DNA of 64,000 bases from Corynebacterium haematomassiliense (GCF_013978595.1 NZ_JACDTZ010000001.1:558001-622000), one strand, 5' to 3'. Shown: positions 19,097 through 30,677, numbered from the stretch's first letter. The notes: generated by a model not told the origin, from the letters alone. Program-made: numbers and translations.

Positions 19097-19231
19097 ATGC
19101 AACGTCGTAAAATTCTGCACATCATTACCGAACGCGTTAACTGCGAACCCCGCGGGATCACAGTCGATTCAAACACTATGCAGTTCGAGTGGATTCTCGG
19201 TGACATCATCCTTTCTGGATATATTCCATAG
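19097..19231 (+). CDS. 44-aa ORF with strong ribosome site
   Basis: The ORF (MQRRKILHIITERVNCEPRG... to LSGYIP) has AAGGAGG 7 nt before its ATG and a plausible promoter, so it looks translated. The peptide looks like the first part of a larger small-protein fold (an acyl-carrier-like or winged-helix-like start), cut by a stop just where the sequence becomes AT-rich. It overlaps the end of the convergent gene at 19206. It may be the stump of a gene truncated by insertion of the island; no family recognised. Confidence 0.45.
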   Translation: MQRRKILHIITERVNCEPRGITVDSNTMQFEWILGDIILSGYIP

Positions 19232-19523
19232 AATTGAATCTATTTTTTTCAGGGGTTGAGGTAAGGAACATCTCTACAAAACCAGAGCCCTGGAGCATTT
19301 CGTCCCACTCGATAGATTCTTCATTTTTACTTAAATCAGGGAATCTTCCCCAAAGACGAACAACTTTTCCTTCGTGAAGTCCAGGGTTAAAGAGATCGAA
19401 GTGGTACCAGAGCTGATTTTCGGGGGAGCCGCTGTTTCTTCCCGCTTGGATGCCGACTCCTGCTAAAATTGTTTCCTCTGGAAGTATGGTGTCTTGAAAC
19501 ATTTGGGTGGATATATTTTTCAA
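19206..19523 (-). CDS. Small cytoplasmic protein, candidate immunity protein
   Basis: 105 aa if TTG 19523 is the start; the frame is open upstream to the preceding gene, and an AGGAG at about 19570 points to a start near 19560, but no standard start codon is seen there. The protein is soluble and slightly acidic, rich in aromatic residues (WYHFDLFNPGLHEGKVVRLWGRFPDLSKNEESIEWDEML), with no signal peptide. It directly follows the gene for a small secreted protein on the same strand. The arrangement suggests an immunity partner; I recognise no immunity family. Base composition is clearly AT-richer than the chromosome. Confidence 0.5.
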   Translation of the reverse strand: MKNISTQMFQDTILPEETILAGVGIQAGRNSGSPENQLWYHFDLFNPGLHEGKVVRLWGRFPDLSKNEESIEWDEMLQGSGFVEMFLTSTPEKNRFNSMEYIQKG

Positions 19524-19575
19524 AAACTTGATTTCATCAGTCGTGATAGAAATAAATTGATTGATGACTATTCTC

Positions 19576-19989
19576 CTAGCGGTAGAAAGCAGTGATTATT
19601 CCGACAGGTCGGCCGTCTCCGCTCACGGGATCTACTCGCTCTGTGGCAACAACCGTCATAACTCTTCCATTGATTGGGTAAGAGCATTCTTTCTTGCCAT
19701 TTCCTGCATTTAAGCCGCCTTTGCAGTCGGGGGCGTTATGTAAAACTGTGTCAATCTCTGTAGTGGCTGGAACGAAACCGCCGTGACTGTCCTTGATCTG
19801 AGAAAGCCCAAAACCAACACTGCCGGGCTCATCTCCCTGCCCTACGCGGAGTGGAAGATCCTCGCCTTTCGGGCCAATGATTGTTTGGCTAATAGTCCAG
19901 TCAATTGGCTGAGCGGCCACTGCAGTGGGGGAAACAAGTAACCCGATAAATGCCACCAAAGTGGCGGATAAAAATTTCTTTACTTTCAC
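19576..19989 (-). CDS. Small secreted protein, candidate toxin
   Basis: 137 aa from GTG 19987-19989, which has GAAGGG about 8 nt upstream; TTG 19998 is an alternative. A clear signal peptide (VKVKKFLSATLVAFIGLLVSPTAVAA) precedes a mature part of about 112 aa. Features: a conserved-looking GFGLSQIKDSHGGFVP with a central His, two cysteines (DCKGG...KKECSYP) and a C-terminal NGRVMTVVATERVDP then GRPVGIITAFYR. The H...GRV.tVv...ITAFYR order resembles C-terminal RNase-type toxin domains (BECR fold) of polymorphic toxins, here as a free secreted protein. This is inference from pattern only. Confidence 0.5.
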   Translation of the reverse strand: MKVKKFLSATLVAFIGLLVSPTAVAAQPIDWTISQTIIGPKGEDLPLRVGQGDEPGSVGFGLSQIKDSHGGFVPATTEIDTVLHNAPDCKGGLNAGNGKKECSYPINGRVMTVVATERVDPVSGDGRPVGIITAFYR

Positions 19990-20217
19990 GGGCAACACCC
20001 TTCAAAAATATCTGGAAGATATGCGACGGGAGAGAATAAACCTTTGGCGCTGATGTTGGGGTCAAGTGAGACATGAATCAAAAAGGAAACCCTGTCTCAT
20101 TAATTATGATGGTTTAGCTCTCCGTTTCCCGCAAGACCTTTTGTGAATATATAAATTAATTTATTCAGAATCGACACCTCAGATCCTTTTCGGGGGCTGG
20201 AGCAGGCACTTACTTGG

Positions 20218-20910
20218 GTGTTCCACTGGAACTCAACGCCATTCGGCGCGAACGTCATTGGCAAGCTTCTTGATGTCCACAGCGAAGAATATTTGACGTT
20301 GGATTACGCTCGAGGTGAGGTGACCCCGCAGGTCAGTGGGATGCCGAAGATGCGCAGCGCGCTAACCCCAGACGACGTGTATCCCTTATTCGAGCTGGTC
20401 TGGGCCAAAAATGAGCCAGACCCATACGGAGAGACGCCGAAGTTTCCGAAGCTCTCGGCGGTGCGGCTCATTTGCGAACGCAGTGGAGAGCTCGCCTCCG
20501 GCATTGACGTCTTCTACCCAGTGGGCGGTGAAGATGCCATAGAGAAGTTCCTACCCCGAGTTCGTTGGGGCCAGACAGTCGATTCACTCTTCTCCGACCT
20601 CTGGCACTTCGGAGAGCTGAACGACTTGGTGAAACCGTTTCAATGCCTGAAAATCGGAAACGAGTACGCGACTACGACACCGCCACCGCGCGAGGTTGAC
20701 TGCCCGATGGTCACCGTTGATGTCCCCAACGAGTCGCTCCGGCTAAGTAAGGCCGACGGCGAGTTGCTGATGATTGTGGACCTCACCGATGAGGCCGTTG
20801 AGCGGATGTTGGCCGAATTTAGGCGGCTAGTGGACCCCTGGGCGCAGCCTCGGATGCCCGTCGGTTCTCATCCCGACTATGAGCCCTGGGCTGGCGCTGT
20901 GCCATTCTGA
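20218..20910 (+). pseudogene. Uncharacterised protein, probably lacking its original start
   Basis: 230 codons from GTG 20218, which has no good ribosome site. The same frame reads sensibly upstream to a TAA at about 20147 (...RIDTSDPFRGLEQALTWVFHWNSTPFG), without any ATG/GTG/TTG. So the real N-terminus seems lost or mutated, or a rare start is used. The protein is acidic and soluble (ALTPDDVYPLFELVWAKNEPDPYG; YPVGGEDAIEKFLPRVRWGQTVD; VDLTDEAVERMLAEFRRLVDP). I recognise no family. Confidence 0.45.
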
Positions 20911-21038
20911 AAAATGTGATCCTAGTAACAGTTTTTCTCCTTATGTGTTCGATGGTGGACATAGATCCTGTTTATGTCGGGGCGGCTTGTAGGTTAATCG
21001 TAAACCCATTCGATTAGGCAACTTGAAAGGAGGGCGAA

Positions 21039-22640
21039 ATGACCGTTGAACTGCGAAAGCACGTCGACACAATCATTCATGCCCTCCTGGCCATGAAGGA
21101 CCTGTGTGCAGACCCCGATGCGGTCGAGTTCGAGGAGGTTCGGGAGGATTTCGAGCGCCTCGAAGCAATATTCAACGTGAAGGCTACGCTCGACGCGCTT
21201 TTCGCGTACGTGTGCGAGCGTGACGACGCCGGGCGCGTCGTCGGCTCAAAGCACGCCAATCAGTACCTTCAAAAGAAGCTCGGGTTGGAGCCCAAGGACG
21301 CTTACGACCGTCTCGCCCGAGGCCGGGACTACTACGGTGAGCCCGAGGTTGAAGAGGAGCAGGTCACCGACCTGTTCGATACCGATTGTGAGGAAACCCC
21401 CGCGGATCCGGCGGCGGAGGCAGAGCGGGAGGAAGCGACCCGCGAGGCTGCTCGAGCGGCTGCCCGCGAAGAGGCGCGGCGCAAGCAAGAAGAAGCCCGC
21501 CGTGCCGCCGAGCGAGTGAACGCCGAGAAACAGCGCGTGATCCGCCAAGAGCTAGACAAGCTTGTCGGGGATGCGAAGGGAGCGCGTGCCCGTCTCCAGG
21601 CGGACGCGCTCGCGGAGGCTCCTCGACGTTCCGTGAAAGATTTGCGCGCCACCGTGCGCCGCTGGGTCGAGCGCGAGAACCGCAAGCACGTCGAGCCTAC
21701 GAACCCGAACGCGGGCATGGAAAACCGCGGGCTGCACATCGGCGCCCAGCGCGCAGACGGGACATGCCGGATAACTATCGATGCCGTGGCCTCTGATTCA
21801 GCGCTGTTCAAAGCGCTGAGCGATAAGGGGTTGGTGCCCAACTCGAACCTCCCCGAGGGTGTCGAGGATTACCGCACGCCGTCGCAACGCAGGTACGACC
21901 AGTTCTCCGAGGTACTCAAGCATTACGACGCCTGCGCGAAACCAACCGGCGGCGGGTGCGCATCCGTGGTTGTGTCGGTGACGCTGGACGAACTGGCGGA
22001 GGCCGGGCCGACCACCAAGTTCGCCACCAACACCGGAATCGAGCTCGACGCCTTCGACCTCGTGCGTTTGGGCATGGATGGAACGTCCGACTTCGTGCTG
22101 ACTGTCGACGACGCAACGTCGTTGCCGTTGAACCTCTACCGGACGCGGCGATTGGCGTCGCTTGCGCAGCGGATCACGTTGCTGGCGGTGCAGGGCGTGT
22201 GCGCCTGGACCGGCTGCACCGCCCCGCTCACAGAGACGGAGATCCACCACATCACATCGTGGCTGCAAGGCGGCGACACCAACATCGATAACCTCACAGC
22301 GCTGTGTCGGACCCACCATCGCTGCAACAACGACTTCAAAGACCACAGAAACAACACCAGTCACATGGATGTGGACCCGGCGACGGGTCGGGCCGGGGTG
22401 AAGGAACCCGGGTGCGCAACCTTACAGTTCAACCATGCAGATGCGGCCGAGCATTCGGCGGTCAACAGGATACGAAAGAGACACCGGCAGCGGAATCGAG
22501 CAATCGTGCCCGATCCGGGTGGCGGTACGGCCTCATCAGAAACCCGAGTACCACCAGAACCGCCGGATCCACCTCCCCCACGGGAGCCGGTGGAACCCCC
22601 GCCATGGGCGAAGGGGCAAGACCCGTACCCGCCGTTCTAG
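21039..22640 (+). CDS. DUF222/HNH endonuclease-domain protein
   Basis: 533 aa; AAAGGAGGG sits 6 nt before the ATG. The N-terminal helical DUF222-like part is interrupted by a charged coiled coil (about residues 115-175, repeated REEARRKQEEARRAAERV). The HNH nuclease domain lies at about residues 388-440: CAWTGC...ETEIHHITSWLQGGDTNIDNLTALCRTHH. The two metal-binding cysteine pairs and catalytic His pair are present. A proline-rich C-terminal tail ends near PPPWAKGQDPYPPF. Such genes occur in many copies in Corynebacterium and related genera, and their role is unsettled. Confidence 0.85.
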   Translation: MTVELRKHVDTIIHALLAMKDLCADPDAVEFEEVREDFERLEAIFNVKATLDALFAYVCERDDAGRVVGSKHANQYLQKKLGLEPKDAYDRLARGRDYYGEPEVEEEQVTDLFDTDCEETPADPAAEAEREEATREAARAAAREEARRKQEEARRAAERVNAEKQRVIRQELDKLVGDAKGARARLQADALAEAPRRSVKDLRATVRRWVERENRKHVEPTNPNAGMENRGLHIGAQRADGTCRITIDAVASDSALFKALSDKGLVPNSNLPEGVEDYRTPSQRRYDQFSEVLKHYDACAKPTGGGCASVVVSVTLDELAEAGPTTKFATNTGIELDAFDLVRLGMDGTSDFVLTVDDATSLPLNLYRTRRLASLAQRITLLAVQGVCAWTGCTAPLTETEIHHITSWLQGGDTNIDNLTALCRTHHRCNNDFKDHRNNTSHMDVDPATGRAGVKEPGCATLQFNHADAAEHSAVNRIRKRHRQRNRAIVPDPGGGTASSETRVPPEPPDPPPPREPVEPPPWAKGQDPYPPF

Positions 22641-22665
22641 ATGCGCCCCGAGCAGGTCGGGAAGT

Positions 22666-24294
22666 TTAGGCGAGCTCGACGATCTCCATGTACTCGTCGC
22701 TCCACATGTCCTCGTCGCCTTCGGGCATGATGATGACCCGCTCCGGCTCAAGCGCGCGCACCGCGCCCGGGTCGTGGGTGACCAGGACGACGGCACCCGT
22801 GTAGGTCTTGAGCGCGTCGAGGACCTGCTCGCGGGATTGGGGGTCGAGGTTGTTGGTGGGCTCGTCGAGGAGCAGCACGTTCGCGCGCGAGGAGACGAGA
22901 GTCGCCAGCGCTAGGCGGGTCTTCTCGCCGCCCGAGAGCGTGCCCGCGGGCTGCTCCAGCTTGTCGCCCGAGAACATGAAGGCGCCGAGCAGGCCGCGCA
23001 GGTCCTGCTGGCCTGCATCGGGGCAGGCCTCGATGGTGTTCTCCCAGACGCTCTTGTCACCGTCGATGGTGTCGTGCTCCTGGGCGAAGTAGCCGATCTT
23101 CAGCCCGTGGCCCGAGACCACGCCGCCCTCGCCGTCGGTGCGCTCCACCCCGGCGAGCAGCTTGAGCAGGGTGGTCTTGCCGGCGCCGTTGGTGCCCAGC
23201 ACGACCACGCGCGAGCCCTTGTCCACCGCTAGGTCGACGCCCGCGAAGACCTCGAGGGAGCCGTACATCTTGGTCAAACCCTTGCCGAACAGCGGGGTCT
23301 TGCCGCACGGCGCCGGCTCCGGGAAGGAGATGGAGGCGACCTTGTCGGCCACCCGGACCTCGTCGAGCTCCCCCATCATGCGCTCGGCGCGCGCCATCAT
23401 CTGCTTCGCGGCCGAGGCCTTCGTGGCCTTCGCGCCCAACTTCGCGGCCTGCTTCTGCAGGGCTGAGGCCTTCTTCTCGGCGTTGGCGCGCTCGCGGCGG
23501 CGCCGGGCCTCGTCGAGGGCGCGGGCATCCTTGTACTTGGAAAAGCCCATGTTGTACACGTCGGCCTCGGCGCGCACCGCGTCCAAGAACCAGACCTTGT
23601 TGCACACCGCGTCGAGCAGCTCGACGTCGTGGGAGATCATGATCAGCCCGCCCTCGTGCTTGGACAGGAAGTTGCGCAGCCAGGAGATGGAATCGGCGTC
23701 GAGGTGGTTGGTCGGCTCGTCGAGAAGCAGGGTGGTCTGGGACTTGCCCGAACCTTGGCGCGAAGCGAACAGGATCTGGGCGAGCTCCACGCGGCGGCGC
23801 TGGCCGCCCGACAGGGTCTTCAGCTGCTGGTCCAGGATGCGCTCCGGCAGCCCCAGGTTGTCGCAGATCTGCGCTGCCTCCGCGTTCGCCTCGTAGCCGC
23901 CGAGCGCCTGGTAGCGCTCCTCAAGGCGGGAAAACTTCGCGATGGCCTTGTCGCGCTCCTCCCCGTCCGTCTCCTCCATCAGCTTCTGCTGCTTGGCCAT
24001 CGAGCGCTGGATCTGGTCCAGGCCGCGGGCCGAGAGCACGCGGTCGCGGGCGGTCTGCTCGATGTCGCCCTCCTTGGAGTCCTGCGGGAGGTAGCCGATC
24101 TCGCCCGAGCGGGTCACCGAGCCGCCGTAGGGTTCGGTCTCCCCCGCCAGGATGCGCATCGTGGTGGTCTTGCCGGCACCGTTGCGGCCGACCAGGCCGA
24201 TGCGGTCGCCGGGTTGGACGCGGAGGTGCTGGCCGGGGGCGTCGAGAAGTGTGCGCGCGCCGACGCGGACCTCGAGATCATTGGTGACAATCAC
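22666..24294 (-). CDS. ABC-F family ATPase
   Basis: 542 aa with two ABC ATPase domains and no membrane segments. Walker A motifs are GRNGAGKTTT (residues about 37-46) and GTNGAGKTTL (about 380); the signatures are LSGGQRRRVELA and LSGGEKTRLALA; the linker between them is charged and helical (EARRRRERANAEKKASALQKQAAKLG). ABC-F proteins act on the ribosome E/P site in translation regulation or antibiotic protection. This type (Rv1473-like) is a chromosomal actinobacterial member. A 35-aa ORF precedes it by 34 bp. Confidence 0.9.
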   Translation of the reverse strand: MIVTNDLEVRVGARTLLDAPGQHLRVQPGDRIGLVGRNGAGKTTTMRILAGETEPYGGSVTRSGEIGYLPQDSKEGDIEQTARDRVLSARGLDQIQRSMAKQQKLMEETDGEERDKAIAKFSRLEERYQALGGYEANAEAAQICDNLGLPERILDQQLKTLSGGQRRRVELAQILFASRQGSGKSQTTLLLDEPTNHLDADSISWLRNFLSKHEGGLIMISHDVELLDAVCNKVWFLDAVRAEADVYNMGFSKYKDARALDEARRRRERANAEKKASALQKQAAKLGAKATKASAAKQMMARAERMMGELDEVRVADKVASISFPEPAPCGKTPLFGKGLTKMYGSLEVFAGVDLAVDKGSRVVVLGTNGAGKTTLLKLLAGVERTDGEGGVVSGHGLKIGYFAQEHDTIDGDKSVWENTIEACPDAGQQDLRGLLGAFMFSGDKLEQPAGTLSGGEKTRLALATLVSSRANVLLLDEPTNNLDPQSREQVLDALKTYTGAVVLVTHDPGAVRALEPERVIIMPEGDEDMWSDEYMEIVELA

Positions 24295-24328
24295 GGGGAA
24301 ACTGTATCAACAGCCCCCAAATCGAGAT

Positions 24329-24436
24329 CTACTTCTTCGAGGCGGAGCGCACGACCCACCAAATGAGCGCTAACGGGAGCAAGAGCAGTCCGCCAGTGCC
24401 GAGTATGATCAGGACCTCACTGAGAGCCAAGTTCAT
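24329..24436 (-). CDS. Small membrane protein upstream of ABC-F gene
   Basis: 35 aa, start ATG 24434-24436, with GGAGG 5 nt upstream. One hydrophobic helix (VLIILGTGGLLLLPLALIWWVV) is followed by a basic tail RSASKK, so it would insert with the C-terminus inside. It lies 34 bp ahead of the ABC-F gene on the same strand. Upstream small ORFs are common attenuators of ABC-F resistance genes, but this one looks like a real membrane peptide. Confidence 0.55.
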   Translation of the reverse strand: MNLALSEVLIILGTGGLLLLPLALIWWVVRSASKK

Positions 24437-24455
24437 AATAACCTCCTCGAAATGT

Positions 24456-24492
24456 GAATTCCCCCTCAGGGTAACAACCTGGGGGGGAATTC
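24456..24492 (-). terminator. Strong hairpin at the end of the suf operon
   Basis: GAATTCCCCCTCAGG (24456-24470) pairs with CCTGGGGGGGAATTC (24478-24492) around a 7-nt loop. It sits just after the sufT stop and before the small ORF and ABC-F gene. There is no T-run on the minus strand, so termination may be Rho-assisted, or the hairpin may stabilise the suf mRNA 3' end. Confidence 0.6.
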
Positions 24493-24502
24493 AAGAGGTG
24501 CT

Positions 24503-24877
24503 CTACACCGCGAACCCGAGGGCGCGAAGCTGCTCGCGGCCCTCTTCGGTGATGAACTGCGGGCCCCACGGCGGCATCCAGACCCAGTTGATCTCCAAGT
24601 CGTCCACTGCCGTGTTGTTCACGACCGACAGGGTGGCCTGCTCCTCGATCACGTCGGTGAGCGGGCACGCCGGCGACGTCAGCGTCATATTGATCACCGC
24701 GACGGTTTTGCCCTCGCGCTCCTCGATCCAGGTGTCGTAGACCAAGCCGAGGTCGACGACGTTGATACCCAGCTCCGGGTCGATCACGTCGTGGAGGTAC
24801 TCCTCCACCTCGCCGATGAGCTTGAGCTGCTCCTCGGTCTGCTGTGGGCGCTCCGCCTGCTTGTCCGGTTCAGTCAT
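24503..24877 (-). CDS. sufT: SufT-type iron-sulfur assembly protein (MIP18/DUF59)
   Basis: 124 aa from ATG 24875-24877. The MIP18 domain is complete: DVIDPELGINVVDLGLVYDTWIEE, then NMTLTSPACPLTDVIEEQA (conserved Cys) and VWMPPWGPQFITEEGREQLRALGF. It acts in maturation of Fe-S proteins together with the SUF machinery. It is the last gene of the suf operon and lies 2 bp after sufU. Confidence 0.9.
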   Translation of the reverse strand: MTEPDKQAERPQQTEEQLKLIGEVEEYLHDVIDPELGINVVDLGLVYDTWIEEREGKTVAVINMTLTSPACPLTDVIEEQATLSVVNNTAVDDLEINWVWMPPWGPQFITEEGREQLRALGFAV

Positions 24878-24879
24878 AG

Positions 24880-27331
<2,452 letters not shown>

Positions 27332-27343
27332 GTATTGCTCCTT

Positions 27344-28507
27344 TTAGTTTTCGTTGCGCTCGAGCTCGCCGGCGACGCGGGCGATGAGTTCTTCGCGGAT
27401 CGACTCGACGGGGATCTGGTTGAGGACCTCGTTGAAGAAGCCGCGGATGATCAGGCGGGTGGCGTCTTCCTCGCGGATGCCGCGGGAGCGCAGGTAGAAC
27501 AGCTGGTCATCGTCGAAGCGGCCGACGGTTGCGGCGTGGCCTGCGCCGGCGATCTCGCCGGTTTCGATCTCCAGGTTCGGGATGGCGTCGGCGCGTGCGC
27601 CGTCGGTGAGCACCAGGTTGCGGTTGGTCTCGTAGGTGTCGGTGCCCTTCGCTTCGGCGCGGATGAGCACGTCGCCCACCCAGCAGGTGCGGGCTTCCGG
27701 AAGCCTGGAGGCCTTGTCGCCCTGCAGCGCGCCCTTGTACAGCACGTTGGAGCGGCAATTCGGCACCGCGTGGTCCACCAGCAGGCGGTTCTCGATGTAC
27801 TGGCCCGCGTCGGCGAAGTACACGCCGGTCAGCTCGGCGTCGCCGCCCGGCGCCTCAAAGGCAAGGCGCGGGGTGATGCGGACGATCTCGCCACCGAAGG
27901 TGGCCACGTGGTGGCGCAGGGTTGCATCGCGCTTCACGACGATCGACTGCTGGCCCACATGCACCGCATCCAGTTCCCAGTCGGCGTCCACCACGGCGTT
28001 GACGCGGGAGCCCTCGCCGATGACCCAGTTGACGTTGTCGGCGTGGGTGCCGGAGCCCGCGTAGCGCACCACAACGGTGGCGGAAGAGTTCGCGCCGGTC
28101 TCGACCACGACGGTGCCAAAGGTGGTCTTGTCGGCGCCCGCGCCGGTGATGGTCACGGTGATCGGCTCGGTCAGCTCCGCGTTCGCCGGCACCGAGATCA
28201 GGGTCGCGTTCTCGGAGGAGGTCCACGCCTGGGCGGCGACACGGTCGACGGGGGCGCCGGCGGCGGTCACGCGCTCGTCGTCAAGCGAAACCTGCTCGAC
28301 TGCGACCTCGCTGGGACCCTCCACCGCAATCTGCGCCTCGGCCTGCGGGGCGAACTCGCCGTTGTGCAGGCCGCGCAGGCGGCGCAGGGAGATGAAGCGC
28401 CAGACCTCGTCGCGGCCGCCCGGGACCTCGAAGTCCTCCACGTTGAAGGAGGAAAACAGGTCGCCCTTGTTGTTGTGCGTGGTGGCGTTTTTGACGGTTT
28501 CGGCCAT
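27344..28507 (-). CDS. sufD: Fe-S assembly protein SufD
   Basis: 387 aa, right-handed beta-helix SufB/D family. The C-terminal signature is seen: AGAGHAATVGRFDDDQLFYLRSRGIREEDATRLIIRGFFNEVLNQIP. Together with SufB and SufC it forms the scaffold complex. It starts immediately after the sufB stop. Confidence 0.95.
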   Translation of the reverse strand: MAETVKNATTHNNKGDLFSSFNVEDFEVPGGRDEVWRFISLRRLRGLHNGEFAPQAEAQIAVEGPSEVAVEQVSLDDERVTAAGAPVDRVAAQAWTSSENATLISVPANAELTEPITVTITGAGADKTTFGTVVVETGANSSATVVVRYAGSGTHADNVNWVIGEGSRVNAVVDADWELDAVHVGQQSIVVKRDATLRHHVATFGGEIVRITPRLAFEAPGGDAELTGVYFADAGQYIENRLLVDHAVPNCRSNVLYKGALQGDKASRLPEARTCWVGDVLIRAEAKGTDTYETNRNLVLTDGARADAIPNLEIETGEIAGAGHAATVGRFDDDQLFYLRSRGIREEDATRLIIRGFFNEVLNQIPVESIREELIARVAGELERNEN

Positions 28508-29953
28508 TTAGCCCACCGATCCTTCCATTTGCAGCTCGATGAGGCGGTTCAGCTCGAGGGCGTACTCCATGGGCAGCTCCTTGGCGATCGGCTCGACGAA
28601 GCCGCGCACGATCATGGCCATGGCCTCTTCCTCGGCGATGCCGCGGGACATGAGGTAGAACAGCTGGTCCTCGGAGACCTTGGACACTTTCGCCTCGTGG
28701 CCCAGGGTCACGCGGTCGTTGCGGATGTCGTTGTACGGGTAGGTGTCCGAGCGCGAGATGTCGTCCACCAGCAGCGCGTCGCACTCCACGTTGGACGCAG
28801 AGTCGTGGGCGTTGGCGTTGATCTGCACCAGGCCGCGGTAGGCCGCGCGGCCGCCGCCGCGGGCGACGGACTTGGACACGATGGACGAGGAGGTGTGCGG
28901 CGCCATATGCGTCATCTTCGCGCCGGTGTCCTGGAACTGGCCCTCGCCAGCGAACGCAACGGAGAGCACCTCGCCGCGGGCGTGCTCGCCGGTCATCCAC
29001 ACGGCCGGGTACTTCATGGTCACCTTGGAGCCGATGTTGCCGTCGACCCACTCCATGGTCGCGCCCTCTTCAGCCTTCGCACGCTTGGTGACCAGGTTGT
29101 AGACGTTGCTGGACCAGTTCTGGATGGTGGTGTAGCGGCAGCGGCCGCCCTTCTTCACGATGATCTCCACCACCGCGGAGTGCAGCGAGTCCGACTTGTA
29201 GATCGGGGCGGTGCAGCCCTCGACGTAGTGCACGTAGGCGTCCTCGTCGACGATGATGAGGGTGCGCTCGAACTGGCCCATGTTCTCCGTGTTGATGCGG
29301 AAGTAGGCCTGCAGCGGGATGTCCACGTGGACCCCCGGCGGGACGTAGATGAAGGAGCCGCCGGACCACACGGCGGTGTTCAGCGCCGAGAACTTGTTGT
29401 CGCCGGCCGGGATGACGGAGCCGAAGTACTCCTTGAACAGGTCCTCGTGCTCGCGCAGGGCCGTGTCGGTGTCGACGAAGATGACGCCCTTTTCCTCCAG
29501 GTCCTCGCGGATCTGGTGGTAGACCACCTCGGACTCGTACTGCGCGGCCACACCTGCGACGAGGCGCTGCTTCTCCGCCTCCGGGATGCCCAGCTTGTCG
29601 TAGGTGTTCTTGATGTCCTCCGGCAGGTCGTCCCAGCTGGCGGCCTGCTCCTCGGTGGAGCGGACGTAATACTTGATGTTGTCGAAGTCGATGTCGGACA
29701 AGTCCGCGCCCCAGGTAGGCATCGGCTTTTTGTCGAAGATCTCCAACGCCTTCACGCGCTGGTTGAGCATCCATTCCGGCTCGTTTTTGATGCCGGAGAT
29801 GTCGCGCACGACCTCTTCGTTCAGGCCGCGGCGCGCGGAGGCGCCGGCGACGTCAGAGTCGTGCCAGCCGTAGTTGTAGGCGCCGATCGACTCGATGATC
29901 TCGTCGTCGTTCATCGGCTTCTCAAGGCCTGGTGTGGGCTTCACTTCAGTCAT
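28508..29953 (-). CDS. sufB: Fe-S assembly scaffold SufB
   Basis: 481 aa from ATG 29951-29953, with AAAGGAGCGG upstream. The N-terminal helical region is followed by the beta-helix core ([78 protein letters not shown]) and the C-terminal [36 protein letters not shown]. There is no intein. SufB carries the site where the nascent cluster forms. Its start overlaps the sufR stop by 8 bp. Confidence 0.96.
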   Translation of the reverse strand: MTEVKPTPGLEKPMNDDEIIESIGAYNYGWHDSDVAGASARRGLNEEVVRDISGIKNEPEWMLNQRVKALEIFDKKPMPTWGADLSDIDFDNIKYYVRSTEEQAASWDDLPEDIKNTYDKLGIPEAEKQRLVAGVAAQYESEVVYHQIREDLEEKGVIFVDTDTALREHEDLFKEYFGSVIPAGDNKFSALNTAVWSGGSFIYVPPGVHVDIPLQAYFRINTENMGQFERTLIIVDEDAYVHYVEGCTAPIYKSDSLHSAVVEIIVKKGGRCRYTTIQNWSSNVYNLVTKRAKAEEGATMEWVDGNIGSKVTMKYPAVWMTGEHARGEVLSVAFAGEGQFQDTGAKMTHMAPHTSSSIVSKSVARGGGRAAYRGLVQINANAHDSASNVECDALLVDDISRSDTYPYNDIRNDRVTLGHEAKVSKVSEDQLFYLMSRGIAEEEAMAMIVRGFVEPIAKELPMEYALELNRLIELQMEGSVG

Positions 29954-30677
29954 TGTCAGCCGCTCCTTTCGTTGCTGTTCCCGCCGGGCGCGTCCGGGTG
30001 CGCGCCGCAGCAAGGGGGATGTTAGTTGTGCAGATTCCGTCGCCGTCGGAGATGAGGGCGAGCGGCTGCACATGCGTATCGACGATCCGCGCCACCGCCT
30101 CCCTTTCCGCCTCGCAGAATTCCGGGTGCGCCGCGGCGACGGCGGACACCGGGCAGTGGTGCTGGCAGATCTGGATGCCGGCGTCGGTGCGGTGGACGCT
30201 CGGGGCGTAGCCGTGCCTTTCCAGCGCGGCGGCGACGCGGCGCGCCGTCGACTCGGCATCTTCCGCCGGTTCCACGTCGCCGAGGATCTTCTCCACGCGA
30301 GCGCGGGCGAAGTCGCGCACCGCGTCTTCGCCCCCGATCTGCTGGATCAGTTCCACGGCGTCGAGCGCGAGACCGTCGTAATGCGAACCGAAGCGCTCCC
30401 GGCCCGCGGCGGTGAGCTGGAAGTGCTTGGCCGGACGGCCGCGCCCCTGCTCCTCGCCCGCGACGGCGCGCGGTGCGCAAGGCTCGGCCAGCTGCTCCTC
30501 GACGAGCTTGTCCACGTGCCTGCGCACGCCGGCCGCCGAGAGGTCGAGCTCTTCCGCGATGTCGCTGGCCGCTACCGGCCCCCGCTTGAGCAGGACCGAC
30601 ATCACCTGCGAGCGCGTGTCGCCGCCAGCGCGGGACGCGTCCGCAGGAGCGGGGTTGTGGGTTTCCACTGTATCCAC
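29946..30677 (-). CDS. sufR: Fe-S sensing repressor SufR
   Basis: 243 aa from GTG 30675-30677, with AAAGGTGG upstream. The winged helix lies at about residues 22-90 ([56 protein letters not shown]). The C-terminal cluster site has cysteines spaced C-x3-C-x12-C-x27-C (CQHHC...EFC...GIC), the same spacing known for SufR of mycobacteria. It represses its own operon when its cluster is present. It is first gene of sufRBDCSUT. Confidence 0.94.
   Translation of the reverse strand: MDTVETHNPAPADASRAGGDTRSQVMSVLLKRGPVAASDIAEELDLSAAGVRRHVDKLVEEQLAEPCAPRAVAGEEQGRGRPAKHFQLTAAGRERFGSHYDGLALDAVELIQQIGGEDAVRDFARARVEKILGDVEPAEDAESTARRVAAALERHGYAPSVHRTDAGIQICQHHCPVSAVAAAHPEFCEAEREAVARIVDTHVQPLALISDGDGICTTNIPLAAARTRTRPAGTATKGAADND

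Noticed and set aside
19032..19259. 75-codon frame overlapping the 44-aa ORF
   Set aside because: No ribosome site, and it competes with the ORF at 19097 that has a perfect AAGGAGG.
19000..21000. Prophage remnant at the AT-rich island
   Set aside because: No integrase, structural or attachment-site sequence is visible; only small genes and an HNH protein of a chromosomal family adjoin it.
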